Below, piece by piece: positions 9,917-18,969 of a stretch of 64,000 bases of DNA. Source of the DNA: Lutibacter litoralis. Lineage in GTDB: Bacteria > Bacteroidota > Bacteroidia > Flavobacteriales > Flavobacteriaceae. The notes beneath the pieces were generated by a model. The model saw only the letters and a list, made by a program, of their open reading frames with translations. It was not told the origin of the DNA and searched no databases. Numbering within the stretch: the stretch's first letter is position 1; each line of letters starts with the position of its first letter. The stretch lies in the NCBI RefSeq assembly GCF_014646675.1, contig NZ_BMNS01000001.1, positions 242,212 through 306,211 on the forward strand. Reading direction: 5' to 3'. A program made the translations under genes and the position numbers.

Positions 9917-9956
9917 ATATTAAATTTGCTAAGCAAACCATAAATCAAACCTAAGA

Positions 9957-11864
9957 ATGATACAAAAAATAGTAGTAAGTTTATTAATTTCCATAACTTT
10001 TGGAAGCGTTTCGGCTCAAGAAGTTATGACTCCTAAAATGCTGTTGGAATTAAACAAAGTTTCAGCAAAAGGAATTTCAAAAGATGGCAAGGATGTAATT
10101 TATAGCACTTCAAAATACAACGTTGCAACGGATACTAAAGTTACAACCGTATATAAAATTCCTATTGAAGGCGGAATACCTTTTGCTATAGAAACCTATA
10201 AAAACCTACTTCCAAACAAGCATATTTCACCAAATGGAACTTATACAATTTTTACTGAAGATGTAAAACTTAAAAATATATCTGGAAAAGATTTTTATCC
10301 TGAAATTAAAAACTCAAATGTGCAGATTTATGACGAATTAAATTACCGTCATTGGGATACTTGGGAAGACGGCGCCTACAGTCACGTGTTTTACAAAGCG
10401 AACTCAAAATATGCTGAAGCAATAGACATTATGTCTAACGAACCTTTTGATTGTCCGCAAAAACCTTTTGGAGGATCGGAAGATTACCTTTGGAGCCCAG
10501 ATAGCCAAAACATACTCTACGTAACAAAAAAGTTAAGCGGAACAGCGTATTCTGTAAGTACAAATACAGATATTTATAGTTACAATTTAGCTTCAAAAAA
10601 CACTATTAATTTAACTGAAGGTAATAAAGGATACGATACAAATCCTGCTTTTTCATCTAAAAATCAATTGGCTTGGTTACAAATGAAAAGAGACGGTTAC
10701 GAAGCTGACAAGAATGATATTATTATTTTAATTGATGGTGAAAAAGTAAATATTACTGAAAATTGGGATGAAACTGTACATAGTTTTGCTTGGGACACGA
10801 AAGGTGAAAAAATTTATTTTGTTGCACCTAATTTTGGAACTGTTCAACTTTTTGAAATTAATGTTCCTAAATCTTCAAACAAAATAAGTCAGCCAAAACA
10901 ACTTACCAACGGACAATTTGATGTAAGTGGAATTGTAGGACAATCTAAAAATATGTTGGTTGTAAATCGTAAAGACATGAATCATGCAAACGAATTATAT
11001 ACTTACAATTTAAAAAATGGTACGTTAAAACAACTTACACACGCAAACGATGCTACTTACAATTCCATAACCTTAAGTAAGGTTGAAAAAAGAATGGTAA
11101 AAACATCCGATGGTAAAGACATGTTAACGTGGGTTATTTATCCACCAAATTTTGATCCTTCAAAAAAATATCCAACAATTTTATATTGCAAAGGCGGTCC
11201 GCAAGGCCCATTAAGTCAGTCGTATTCTTTTAGATGGAATTACCAATTAATGGCTGCAAATGGTTATATAATTGTTGCACCAAGCAGAAGAGGAATGTCT
11301 GGTTTTGGTATTGAATGGAACGAGCAAATTAGTAAAGATTATGGCGGACAAAATATGAAAGATTATTTAGCTGCCATTGATGATATTTCTAAAGAAAACT
11401 ATGTAGATACAGATAGATTAGGTTGTGTTGGAGCCAGTTATGGTGGGTATTCTGCATTTTATTTAGCCGGAATTCACGAAGGAAGATTTAAAAGTTTTAT
11501 TGCACATGATGGGATGTACAATTTAAGAAGCATGTATGGCACTACCGAAGAGTTGTTTTTTGTAAACTGGGATTTAGGTGGTAATTATTGGGATAAAAAT
11601 AATGCAGCTGCTCAAAAAACTTTTAATGAATTTAACCCTGCTAATTTTGTTGATAAATGGGATACACCTATTTTAATAATTCAAGGGGCTAAAGATTTTA
11701 GAGTTCCTATTGGGCAAGGTTTAGAAGCATTTCAAGCCGCACAATTAAAAGGAATAAAAAGTAAATTGTTATTCTTTCCAGAAGAAAACCATTGGGTATT
11801 AAATGGGCAAAATAGCTTTATTTGGCATACCGAATTTTATAAATGGTTAGATGAAACCTTATAA
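9957..11864 (+). CDS. S9 family (prolyl oligopeptidase-type) peptidase
   Basis: A 635-residue secreted serine peptidase. A signal peptide ends at GSVSAQE. Residues to about 370 form a beta-propeller with WSPDSQNILYV and AFSSKNQLAW blades. The alpha/beta-hydrolase domain follows, with catalytic Ser494 in GASYGGY, Asp580 in QGAKDFRVP and His612 in EENHWV. The spacing (86 and 32 residues) is right for DPP-IV/acylaminoacyl-peptidase-like S9 enzymes. It probably trims oligopeptides in the periplasm. It is 40 bp after the EEP-fold gene and may share its transcript, but a functional link is not obvious. Confidence 0.93.
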   Translation: MIQKIVVSLLISITFGSVSAQEVMTPKMLLELNKVSAKGISKDGKDVIYSTSKYNVATDTKVTTVYKIPIEGGIPFAIETYKNLLPNKHISPNGTYTIFTEDVKLKNISGKDFYPEIKNSNVQIYDELNYRHWDTWEDGAYSHVFYKANSKYAEAIDIMSNEPFDCPQKPFGGSEDYLWSPDSQNILYVTKKLSGTAYSVSTNTDIYSYNLASKNTINLTEGNKGYDTNPAFSSKNQLAWLQMKRDGYEADKNDIIILIDGEKVNITENWDETVHSFAWDTKGEKIYFVAPNFGTVQLFEINVPKSSNKISQPKQLTNGQFDVSGIVGQSKNMLVVNRKDMNHANELYTYNLKNGTLKQLTHANDATYNSITLSKVEKRMVKTSDGKDMLTWVIYPPNFDPSKKYPTILYCKGGPQGPLSQSYSFRWNYQLMAANGYIIVAPSRRGMSGFGIEWNEQISKDYGGQNMKDYLAAIDDISKENYVDTDRLGCVGASYGGYSAFYLAGIHEGRFKSFIAHDGMYNLRSMYGTTEELFFVNWDLGGNYWDKNNAAAQKTFNEFNPANFVDKWDTPILIIQGAKDFRVPIGQGLEAFQAAQLKGIKSKLLFFPEENHWVLNGQNSFIWHTEFYKWLDETL

Positions 11865-11892
11865 TTAAAAATCCGAATTTGATAAAATACAC

Positions 11893-11933
11893 TTGAGGCT
11901 GTCTAAAAATATTAAATTTTTAGACAGCCTCAA
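11893..11933. terminator. Strong hairpin between convergent genes
   Basis: A perfect 18-bp stem (11893-11910 with 11916-11933) and a 5-nt loop. The stem itself ends in A/T runs. It lies after the S9 peptidase and before the convergent DUF4296 gene. The U-tract is weak on both sides, so it may act as a bidirectional terminator or mRNA-end protector. Confidence 0.75.
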
Positions 11934-12079
11934 TTTAACTTCAATACCCAGTTTTCATTAGAATCGGAATACAATTTCTTATTTTAAGTAGTTTTTAGCA
12001 TGATTAGGAGCTCTAAAAGTTCTTTAAAATAGTATTGCGGAAAATAAACATTTATAAATTTATGAAAATTCAGAAAACT

Positions 12080-12538
12080 TTATTTTCTTTTCAAGTTTTC
12101 TTTAATAGGTTCTACCCGTCTTCGCTTTATTTTATTAATTGAATCTATAGATTTTTTCTCTAAATTTTTTATTGCTTGCGCAATAGAATCTTCCTCTCTT
12201 TTTAAGGTTTCAAACTTTTTATTTAAGGTTTTTAAACGCTCTTCAACTTTCGATAAAATAACATCGTAATCATCTACTCTAGAGGTATAATAAAAATTAC
12301 TTTCCTTAAATTGGGTACTATCAATATTGTATTTTTTAAAAACTAAAGGGTGGTAATCTACTTTGCGCTTTAAATCTAAGTTTTTTGTAGTTTCAGCATT
12401 AACAGCTAACAATAAATCTGTTAATAAATCAACCATTTGATCTTCAGGAATCAAATTATCAGGTTTTTTTAATATCGTATTACTCGTGCAACTAAACATA
12501 AAAAAACTAATAAAAAGTATGTATAAATATTTATTCAT
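12080..12538 (-). CDS. DUF4296 lipoprotein
   Basis: A 152-residue lipoprotein: signal MNKYLYILFISFFMFSC with the lipobox Cys at 17. The DUF4296 core is PEDQMVDLLTDLLLAVNAE, then YNIDSTQFKESNFYYTSRVDDYDVILSKVEERL. The C-terminus is a charged coiled coil. It overlaps pyrC by 8 bp, the usual flavobacterial order (GT2, pyrC, DUF4296), so it is translationally coupled. Function is unknown; envelope location is inferred from the lipobox. Confidence 0.85.
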   Translation of the reverse strand: MNKYLYILFISFFMFSCTSNTILKKPDNLIPEDQMVDLLTDLLLAVNAETTKNLDLKRKVDYHPLVFKKYNIDSTQFKESNFYYTSRVDDYDVILSKVEERLKTLNKKFETLKREEDSIAQAIKNLEKKSIDSINKIKRRRVEPIKENLKRK

Positions 12539-13880
12539 GTGTTCTATTAAACAGTAATCTTTTACCTTTTATTGTGTCGTTAAACTTTCCATTATTGTAA
12601 ATAAGGTTACCATTTACAAAAGTATGTGTAATTTTAGAGTAAAAAGTAGTTCCTTCAAAAGGAGACCAACCACATTTGTATAAAATATTATCTTTTTTCA
12701 CAGTCCAAGGGGATGCTATATCTACAAGGACCAAATCAGCATAATATCCTTTTTTTATAAATCCTCTTTTTTCAATTTTGAAAATTTTTGCAGGATTATG
12801 GCACATTTTCTCTATAATTTTTTCAATAGATATTTTACCCTGTCTATATGCTTTTAGCATCGCTGGAAGTGCATGTTGTACTAATGGCCCTCCACTTGGC
12901 GCTTTGGTATACACTTGTTGCTTCTCTTCTAGTGTATGTGGCGCATGGTCTGTAGCAATAACATCAATTTTATCATTTAACAATGCTTTCCACAAACCTT
13001 CCTTATCTTTTTCAGTTTTAACAGCTGGATTCCATTTTATAAGAGTCCCTTTTAATTTGTAATCACTTTCATCAAAAGTTAAATGGTGCACACAAACCTC
13101 TGCTGTAATTTGTTTTTTCTCTAATGGTATTTTATTTGTAAACAGCTCCGTTTCTTTAGCTGTTGAAAGATGAAAAACATGCAAACGTGCTCCTGTTTTT
13201 TTGGCTAATTCAATAGCTTTTGAAGAAGATAAATAACAAGCTTCTTCGCTTCTAATTTTTGGATGTAATGCTATTGGAATATCTTCTCCGTATTCTTTTA
13301 AATAGGTTTCTAAATTGTTTTTAATTGTTTCTTCATCCTCACAATGTACAGCAATTAACATTTTTGTTGAAGAAAATATTTTTTCTAAGACTTCTTCATT
13401 ATCCACCAACATATCTCCTGTAGATGAGCCTAAAAATAGTTTTATCCCTGCAACATTTGAGGGGTCTGTTTTTAATAACTCTTCTAAATTATGATTGGTA
13501 CCACCAAACATAAATGAATAATTTGCATAGGATGATTTTGAAGCAATTTCAAACTTTTCTTCCAACAATTTTTGAGTTGTAGCTTGTGGTACAGTATTTG
13601 GCATTTCAATAAAAGAAGTGATTCCACCAGCAACAGCTGCTCTACTCTCCGTTTCAATAGTTGCCTTGTGTGTTAATCCTGGTTCTCTAAAATGAACCTG
13701 ATCGTCTATTGCCCCAGGAATTAAAAATTTACCTTCTGCATCTATAACCAAGGTGTCGGAAGATTTTGAACTAATGGAAATATCAATATCAATTATGTAT
13801 TCGCCATCTATTAAAACATCACCTTCCATAATTGTACCTTCATTTACAATTTGGGCATTTTTTATAAGTGTTAAACTCAT
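12531..13880 (-). CDS. pyrC: Dihydroorotase
   Basis: A 449-residue amidohydrolase that closes carbamoyl-aspartate to dihydroorotate in pyrimidine synthesis. It has the usual length for class I dihydroorotase. Features: AGGITSFIEMPNT, IKLFLGSSTGDML (carbamylated-lysine region), HVFHLSTA and DVIATDHAPH (catalytic Asp). Oddity: the metal-binding HxH at the first strand reads DDQVHFREPG, with Gln61 where the first His is expected and His63 kept. From memory this Gln is common in Bacteroidota pyrC, but I cannot verify that here. It sits between a GT2 gene (17 bp) and DUF4296 (8-bp overlap) in one operon. Confidence 0.9.
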   Translation of the reverse strand: MSLTLIKNAQIVNEGTIMEGDVLIDGEYIIDIDISISSKSSDTLVIDAEGKFLIPGAIDDQVHFREPGLTHKATIETESRAAVAGGITSFIEMPNTVPQATTQKLLEEKFEIASKSSYANYSFMFGGTNHNLEELLKTDPSNVAGIKLFLGSSTGDMLVDNEEVLEKIFSSTKMLIAVHCEDEETIKNNLETYLKEYGEDIPIALHPKIRSEEACYLSSSKAIELAKKTGARLHVFHLSTAKETELFTNKIPLEKKQITAEVCVHHLTFDESDYKLKGTLIKWNPAVKTEKDKEGLWKALLNDKIDVIATDHAPHTLEEKQQVYTKAPSGGPLVQHALPAMLKAYRQGKISIEKIIEKMCHNPAKIFKIEKRGFIKKGYYADLVLVDIASPWTVKKDNILYKCGWSPFEGTTFYSKITHTFVNGNLIYNNGKFNDTIKGKRLLFNRTHE

Positions 13881-13897
13881 TGTTCTTTTTCTTAAAT

Positions 13898-14617
13898 TTA
13901 TTTAGAAATCCCAGTAATTCTCATTTTAATTACACCAAAAATCGCTTCGGAAATTATAGATCCACTCATTTTTGACGTTCCTCTTTTTCTATCGGTAAAT
14001 ATAACTGAAACTTCTTTATGCTTAAATTTTCTTTTCCAAGCTTTAAATTTCATTTCAATTTGAAACGCATATCCAACAAATTTTATTTTATCTAACTCTA
14101 AAGTCTCTAATACCTTTCGTCTATAGCAAACAAAACCTGCGGTGGTATCGTAAATAGGGATTTGCGTTATAATTTTAACATATTTTGATGCAAAATAAGA
14201 TAAAACAAGACGTTTAATATCCCAATTTACAACATTAATTTTATTATTTAAATATCGAGATCCTATAGAAAAATCCGCTCCTTCCTTTGCACAAGCATTG
14301 TACAATTTTATTAAATCTTTTGGGTTATGAGAAAAATCGGCATCCATTTCAATAATATAATCGTATTTTCTATCTAACGCCCATTTAAAACCGTGAATAT
14401 AGGCAGTTCCTAACCCTTGCTTTTCAGTTCTTACTTCTAAAAATAAATTTTGAAACTCTTTTTGTAAATTTATCACAATATCACCTGTTCCATCTGGTGA
14501 ATTATCATCTACAACCAGAATATCAAATTGCATTTCCTGCTTAAATACAGCTCTAATTATCGCTTCAACATTTTCCTTTTCATTAAACGTTGGTATTATT
14601 ACCAGAGTATTTGACAT
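13898..14617 (-). CDS. Polyprenol monophosphomannose synthase-like glycosyltransferase family 2
   Basis: I choose the ATG at 14617 (239 residues), giving MSNTLVIIPTFNEKENV. The frame extends 17 codons further to 14668, but a perfect -7 box (14635-14642) falls inside that extension, and the family starts at this strand. It is a GT-A fold transferase: VVDDNSPDGTGD (nucleotide-sugar site), EMDADFSHNP (DxD), TTAGFVCYRRKVLE, and no C-terminal membrane helices. This is the Dpm1-like short form that moves a hexose from NDP-sugar to a polyprenyl phosphate at the inner leaflet. First gene of the GT2-pyrC-DUF4296 operon. Confidence 0.88.
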   Translation of the reverse strand: MSNTLVIIPTFNEKENVEAIIRAVFKQEMQFDILVVDDNSPDGTGDIVINLQKEFQNLFLEVRTEKQGLGTAYIHGFKWALDRKYDYIIEMDADFSHNPKDLIKLYNACAKEGADFSIGSRYLNNKINVVNWDIKRLVLSYFASKYVKIITQIPIYDTTAGFVCYRRKVLETLELDKIKFVGYAFQIEMKFKAWKRKFKHKEVSVIFTDRKRGTSKMSGSIISEAIFGVIKMRITGISK

Positions 14618-14634
14618 ATAGATCAATTTTGCAG

Positions 14635-14642
14635 CAAAGATA
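14635..14642 (-). promoter_or_regulatory. -7 box of GT2-pyrC-DUF4296 operon
   Basis: TATCTTTG on the minus strand, a perfect match to TAnnTTTG, 17 bp from the ATG at 14617. No clear TTTG -33 box at 19 bp. It supports the shorter GT2 start. Confidence 0.4.
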
Positions 14643-14656
14643 AAACAATTAATCAC

Positions 14657-14664
14657 TAATTTTG
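14657..14664 (+). promoter_or_regulatory. -7 box of DUF4271-hemD operon
   Basis: TAATTTTG on the plus strand matches TAnnTTTG and lies 23 bp upstream of the ATG at 14688. It is back to back with the minus-strand box at 14635-14642 in a compact divergent promoter. Confidence 0.4.
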
Positions 14665-14687
14665 TCATAAACTAACTAAGTTACTTA

Positions 14688-15350
14688 ATGATTACAGCAG
14701 AAAATATAATACGTCAAGATAATGATTGGATTACCATGGCATTTTTAATAATCCTTGTTGTATTGGCTGTTCAAAAAAGATTATTTGGAAATAGGCTATT
14801 GCATACAAGTATTTTTTTCTTTAAAAAAAACAAATTGGTTAGCTATTTTAATAAAGAAAAAAGAACCTTTTTTAATCTTTATCAAGTACTATCTTTTGTT
14901 GTAGAATTAATAAGTCTTTCGCTATTATTTTACTTTATAACATTTATTTTTAATGTGGATGTTGGAACCAATGGCATAGATTTATTCCTAAAAATTGCCT
15001 TTGGGATAGGGTTTTACTTCTTGATTCGTTTTTTAATTGGGAATATTTTTTCAGTTATTTTTAATTTAGAAAAACTTTATAAAAAAATTTCATTCGAAAA
15101 AATGAATTATTTTAACAATCTGATTTTATGGGTATTACCTCTTTTAGTCTTAACAGCCTATTCAAAATATTTTGAAAATATATTATTTAAAATCACCCTG
15201 ATTGTTTTTGTTATTTTAGTATTAATAAGGTATGTTGTTTTAATAATAAATAATAAAAAGCTGGTATTTAACAACTTGTTTTATTTTATTTTGTACCTTT
15301 GCGTCCTTGAAATCGCACCCTTGGTGATTATTTTAAAATTAACAATTTAA
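14688..15350 (+). CDS. DUF4271 integral membrane protein
   Basis: A 220-residue inner-membrane protein with about six hydrophobic helices (for example WITMAFLIILVVLAV, VLSFVVELISLSLLFYF, LLVLTAYSKYF, IVFVILVLIRYVVL). A conserved flavobacterial family found just upstream of hemD (17-bp gap here). Function is unknown; the coupling suggests a role near tetrapyrrole or envelope metabolism, but that is guesswork. Confidence 0.85.
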   Translation: MITAENIIRQDNDWITMAFLIILVVLAVQKRLFGNRLLHTSIFFFKKNKLVSYFNKEKRTFFNLYQVLSFVVELISLSLLFYFITFIFNVDVGTNGIDLFLKIAFGIGFYFLIRFLIGNIFSVIFNLEKLYKKISFEKMNYFNNLILWVLPLLVLTAYSKYFENILFKITLIVFVILVLIRYVVLIINNKKLVFNNLFYFILYLCVLEIAPLVIILKLTI

Positions 15351-15367
15351 GCACAAAATTGAAGTTT

Positions 15368-16114
15368 ATGAAAGTGAAAACAATTTTGGTTTCTCAGCCA
15401 GCTCCAAAGACAGAAAATTCTCCTTATTCAGATTTAATTGACAAGCAAAAAGTTAAAATTGATTTTGTGCCATTTATTCATGTCGAAAGCGTTTCTGCAA
15501 AAGAAGTGCGCACGCAAAAAATTGATTTAAGAAACTATACCGCAATTATTTTAACCAGCAGAAATGCTGTTGACCATTTTTTTAGAGTGGCAGAAGAAAT
15601 GCGATTTACCGTTCCGGATTCAATGAAATATTTTTGCCAATCTGAAGCTGTTGCTTATTATTTACAAAAATATGTTGTGTATCGTAAACGTAAAATTTAC
15701 GTTGGAAAACGTACATTCCCTGAATTATCAACTATTATTAAAAAATATAAAGATGAAAAGTTTCTACTCCCTTCATCTGATAAATTAAAAGATATTGTTC
15801 CAGAAACTTTAAATGAACTTGGAGTTAATTGGACTAGAGCTACGTTATTTAAAACAGTTGTGAGCGATTTATCTAATTTAGAGAATGTATTTTACGACAT
15901 TTTGGTATTCTTTTCACCTTCTGGAATAGATTCATTATTTCAAAATTTCCCTAATTTCAAACAAAATAATACACGTATTGCTGTATTTGGAAATTCAACT
16001 GTAAAAGCTGCCACACAAGCAGGTTTAAAATGTACTATTGAAGCGCCAACACCTGAAACCCCTTCAATGACTATGGCTTTAGAAAAATATATTTTAAAGG
16101 CGAATAAAAAATAA
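15368..16114 (+). CDS. hemD: Uroporphyrinogen-III synthase
   Basis: A 248-residue two-lobed HemD protein that cyclises hydroxymethylbilane to uroporphyrinogen III. Start taken at the ATG 15368 (MKVKTILVSQPAPKTENSPY); a TTG at 15359 would add three residues. Markers: IILTSRNAVDHFF (lobe 1), KYFCQSEAVAYYL, LPSSDKLKDIVPETL, and DILVFFSPSGIDSLF plus IAVFGNSTVKAA in the closing lobe. Sequence is weakly conserved in this family, but the order of these motifs is typical for Bacteroidota. Followed by a terminator shared with convergent radA. Confidence 0.88.
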   Translation: MKVKTILVSQPAPKTENSPYSDLIDKQKVKIDFVPFIHVESVSAKEVRTQKIDLRNYTAIILTSRNAVDHFFRVAEEMRFTVPDSMKYFCQSEAVAYYLQKYVVYRKRKIYVGKRTFPELSTIIKKYKDEKFLLPSSDKLKDIVPETLNELGVNWTRATLFKTVVSDLSNLENVFYDILVFFSPSGIDSLFQNFPNFKQNNTRIAVFGNSTVKAATQAGLKCTIEAPTPETPSMTMALEKYILKANKK

Positions 16115-16160
16115 CTTAAAGACTTCGTAAGGGAGTTTCCCTTAAAACCGAACTAAAAAG

Positions 16161-16204
16161 CATCCTATTTTTTTCTTCAGATGAAGATTTAGGATGTTTT
16201 TTTT
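16161..16204 (+). terminator. Terminator between hemD and radA
   Basis: An outer stem CATCCTA/TAGGATG (16161-16167 with 16190-16196) encloses an inner TCTTCA/TGAAGA hairpin and is followed by eight T (16197-16204). The T-run reaches into the last codon of convergent radA. Confidence 0.85.
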
Positions 16205-17561
16205 ATGCAAATAAGTTAGCATAAATATCTTCAACTTTAGCAACTTGTACAATTCTTATTGCATAAGGCTTTGAGCTTATTTTATTGAATTTTGAGACAA
16301 ATATCTTATTAAATCCTAATTTCTCAGCCTCTAAAATACGTTGTTCTATTCTATTTATTGCACGTATTTCACCTGCTAAGCCTATTTCTGCAGCAAAACA
16401 AAAATCTTGTGGAATTGCTTCATCTTCGTTTGAGGATAAAATGGCACTTATAACTGCCAAATCAATTGCAGGATCATCTACTTTTATGCCACCTGCAATA
16501 TTCAAAAAAACATCTTTTGCGCCCAATCTAAAACCAGCACGTTTTTCTAAAACAGCCAATAACATATTTAATCTTTTAAGATCATAACCTGTTGCGGATC
16601 GCTGTGGCGTTCCATAAACTGCTGTGCTAACCAAAGCCTGAACTTCAATCATTAGAGGTCGCATACCTTCTAAGGTAGCCGCAATCGCAGTACCACTTAA
16701 ATCGTCTTCTTTTTGTGAGATTAATATTTCTGAAGGATTTTCAACTTCTCTTAAACCGATATTTTGCATTTCATAGATACCAAGTTCCGCTGTTGAACCA
16801 AAGCGGTTTTTATTGGCACGTAAAATTCTATATGTATGGTTTCTGTCGCCTTCAAATTGCAACACAACATCTACCATATGTTCCAATATTTTTGGTCCTG
16901 CAATATTTCCATCTTTAGTTATATGACCAATTAATAAAACCGGTGTAGCAGTTTCTTTTGCAAATTTTATAAGTTCGGCGGTAGTTTCTCTAATTTGCGA
17001 AATAGAACCCGGAGAAGCTTCAATATACTCAGTGTGTAATGTTTGAATAGAATCTATAACAAGAACCTCTGGTTGCACTTCTTCTATAACTTTAAATATA
17101 TGCTGTGTGTTAGTTTCGGTTAAAATAAGGCAATTTGTATTCTTTGTTTGAAGTCGTTCTGCACGCATTTTAATTTGGCTCTGACTTTCTTCACCCGAAA
17201 CATACAGTACTTTTTTGGGAATTACCAAGGCAATTTGTAATAACAAAGTAGATTTTCCAATACCCGGTTCTCCACCTAAAAGCGTCATAGAGCCTTTTAC
17301 CAAACCACCACCTAAAACTCTATCTAACTCTTTGTTTCGTGTTGAAATTCGATCTTCTTCATCTAAAACAATGTCATTTATTTTTAAGGCTTTGTTTGTT
17401 TTTTTAACAGCAGAAGCTTGTTTCCAATTTCTTTTTTCTTCCTTTTGAATAACTTCCTCAACAATTGTATTCCACTCATTACAAGCTTTGCATTGTCCTA
17501 ACCATTTTGCGTATTGTGTGCCACAATTCTGACAGAAAAAAGAAGTTTTTACTTTAGCCAT
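16203..17561 (-). CDS. radA: DNA repair protein RadA
   Basis: A 452-residue branch-migration ATPase of homologous recombination. It has an N-terminal zinc finger with two CxxC pairs (FFCQNCGTQYAKW, QCKACNEW) and Walker A GGEPGIGKST. Walker B is VLVIDSIQTL, and the RadA-specific motif is RANKNRFGS. A C-terminal Lon-like domain (FLNIAGGIKVDDPAIDLAV) lacks protease function in this family. Full normal length. It is last in the panC-panD-membrane protein-radA minus-strand run (39-bp gap upstream). Confidence 0.95.
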   Translation of the reverse strand: MAKVKTSFFCQNCGTQYAKWLGQCKACNEWNTIVEEVIQKEEKRNWKQASAVKKTNKALKINDIVLDEEDRISTRNKELDRVLGGGLVKGSMTLLGGEPGIGKSTLLLQIALVIPKKVLYVSGEESQSQIKMRAERLQTKNTNCLILTETNTQHIFKVIEEVQPEVLVIDSIQTLHTEYIEASPGSISQIRETTAELIKFAKETATPVLLIGHITKDGNIAGPKILEHMVDVVLQFEGDRNHTYRILRANKNRFGSTAELGIYEMQNIGLREVENPSEILISQKEDDLSGTAIAATLEGMRPLMIEVQALVSTAVYGTPQRSATGYDLKRLNMLLAVLEKRAGFRLGAKDVFLNIAGGIKVDDPAIDLAVISAILSSNEDEAIPQDFCFAAEIGLAGEIRAINRIEQRILEAEKLGFNKIFVSKFNKISSKPYAIRIVQVAKVEDIYANLFA

Positions 17562-17600
17562 TTTTATTAAAATTGAAAAAGTAAATATATAAAGAAATAC

Positions 17601-18578
17601 CTATTTTTTTTGATATTTATTATATATTGGAATTAATATTAACGACAAGCTTCCAAATAAAATAACCATTAGCGTTTGGGCCGTCCACATTATCCAACCA
17701 AAGGCCAGTGCAGGGTTATGATCTACTTTATATAATACCAAGGCTCCAGCAACTAAAAGCGGGTAGGTTCCTAAACCACCATTTGTTAATGCCATGCTTA
17801 GACCACCTACAACAAAACCAACAATTATTGCTGCAAAAGATAAATTTGTAGTTTCTGGCAAGGCAAAAGTTACGGCATAAAACATGAGTACATACATTGC
17901 CCAAATAAAAATTGTATGTGCAATAAATTTCCATTTCTTTTTCATTGTAAAAATACTTTTAGCTCCATCAATTAAGCCTTTTATGAAGGTTATAACTTTT
18001 ACAATAAAAACATTTCTAGATTTTTTTAAAAAACGATAGGTAAAAAAACCAACTAATGGTAATACAACAAAAACAAAAATTTTAGAATAAATACTCCCAG
18101 AAGCATCTTCCTTAAAAATATAGCTTCCGATTAACTCTGTTTGATAAAAAAATGCCAAACCAATAATAGCTAATAGTATAATTACATCTGCAACTCTTTC
18201 TGCTACAATAGTTCCAAAAGCTTTTTCAAAAGGGATATTTTCATACTTTTTTATACTCGCTGCTCTCGCAAACTCACCAGATCTTGGGATAACTAAATTT
18301 AATAAATAAGCTATTAAAACCGACATCACACTATTTGCAAACCTTGGCTTATAACCTAAAGGCTCTAATAAAAATTGCCAACGATAAGCTCGTGATAAAT
18401 GACTTAATATTCCAAAAATTAAAGACACTAAAACCCACCAATAATTGGCTGTTTTAAAAGAAGTTTCAATAGACGCTACATCTGAAGGTGATAATTTTGA
18501 TAAAGAGTACCAAATTAAAAATACTCCCAAAAGTATTGGGAGTATTAAAAAGAGTGTTTTTTTAATTTTTTTATTCAA
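17601..18578 (-). CDS. LPG synthase-like/UPF0104 flippase-domain membrane protein
   Basis: A 325-residue inner-membrane protein with about eight helices and no catalytic MprF domain. Markers: LFGILSHLSRAYRWQFLLEPLG, NLVIPRSGEFARAA (conserved arginines in helix loops), ERVADVIILLAI and GGLSMALTNGGLGTYPLLVAGAL. It belongs to the lysylphosphatidylglycerol synthetase TM/UPF0104 superfamily, whose stand-alone members are lipid-translocase-like and unassigned. Stop of panD lies 2 bp upstream of the start, so it is co-transcribed with panC/panD. Confidence 0.85.
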   Translation of the reverse strand: MNKKIKKTLFLILPILLGVFLIWYSLSKLSPSDVASIETSFKTANYWWVLVSLIFGILSHLSRAYRWQFLLEPLGYKPRFANSVMSVLIAYLLNLVIPRSGEFARAASIKKYENIPFEKAFGTIVAERVADVIILLAIIGLAFFYQTELIGSYIFKEDASGSIYSKIFVFVVLPLVGFFTYRFLKKSRNVFIVKVITFIKGLIDGAKSIFTMKKKWKFIAHTIFIWAMYVLMFYAVTFALPETTNLSFAAIIVGFVVGGLSMALTNGGLGTYPLLVAGALVLYKVDHNPALAFGWIMWTAQTLMVILFGSLSLILIPIYNKYQKK

Positions 18579-18580
18579 AT

Positions 18581-18931
18581 TTATGTTAACGAATTATCGT
18601 TTTCATTTGGGAAAATTAGTGTTGGTTTAAAAGATTTTGCTTTTTCAAAATCTAATATCCCATAAGAAATTATAATAATGATGTCTCCTTTAGCTACTTT
18701 TCTAGCGGCTGGTCCATTTAATGTAATTTCTCCACTTTTTCTTGGGCCTGGAATTGCATACGTTTCAAGACGTTCTCCATTGTTAATATTTACAATTTGA
18801 ACTTTTTCTCCTTGAATAATATTAGATGCATCCATTAAATCTTCATCAATGGTAATACTGCCAATATATTGTAAATCGGCTCCAGTAACCTTAACTCGAT
18901 GAATTTTTGATTTTACTACTTCTATTTGCAT
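18581..18931 (-). CDS. panD: Aspartate 1-decarboxylase
   Basis: A 116-residue proenzyme that makes beta-alanine from aspartate. Self-cleavage occurs between Gly24 and Ser25 in [16 protein letters not shown], giving the pyruvoyl group. Other family positions: [42 protein letters not shown]. Lies 38 bp after panC, giving both branches of pantothenate assembly in one operon. Confidence 0.96.
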   Translation of the reverse strand: MQIEVVKSKIHRVKVTGADLQYIGSITIDEDLMDASNIIQGEKVQIVNINNGERLETYAIPGPRKSGEITLNGPAARKVAKGDIIIIISYGILDFEKAKSFKPTLIFPNENDNSLT

Positions 18932-18969
18932 AGTGCAAAATTAATAATTTTGTGTTAATGTATTTATAT

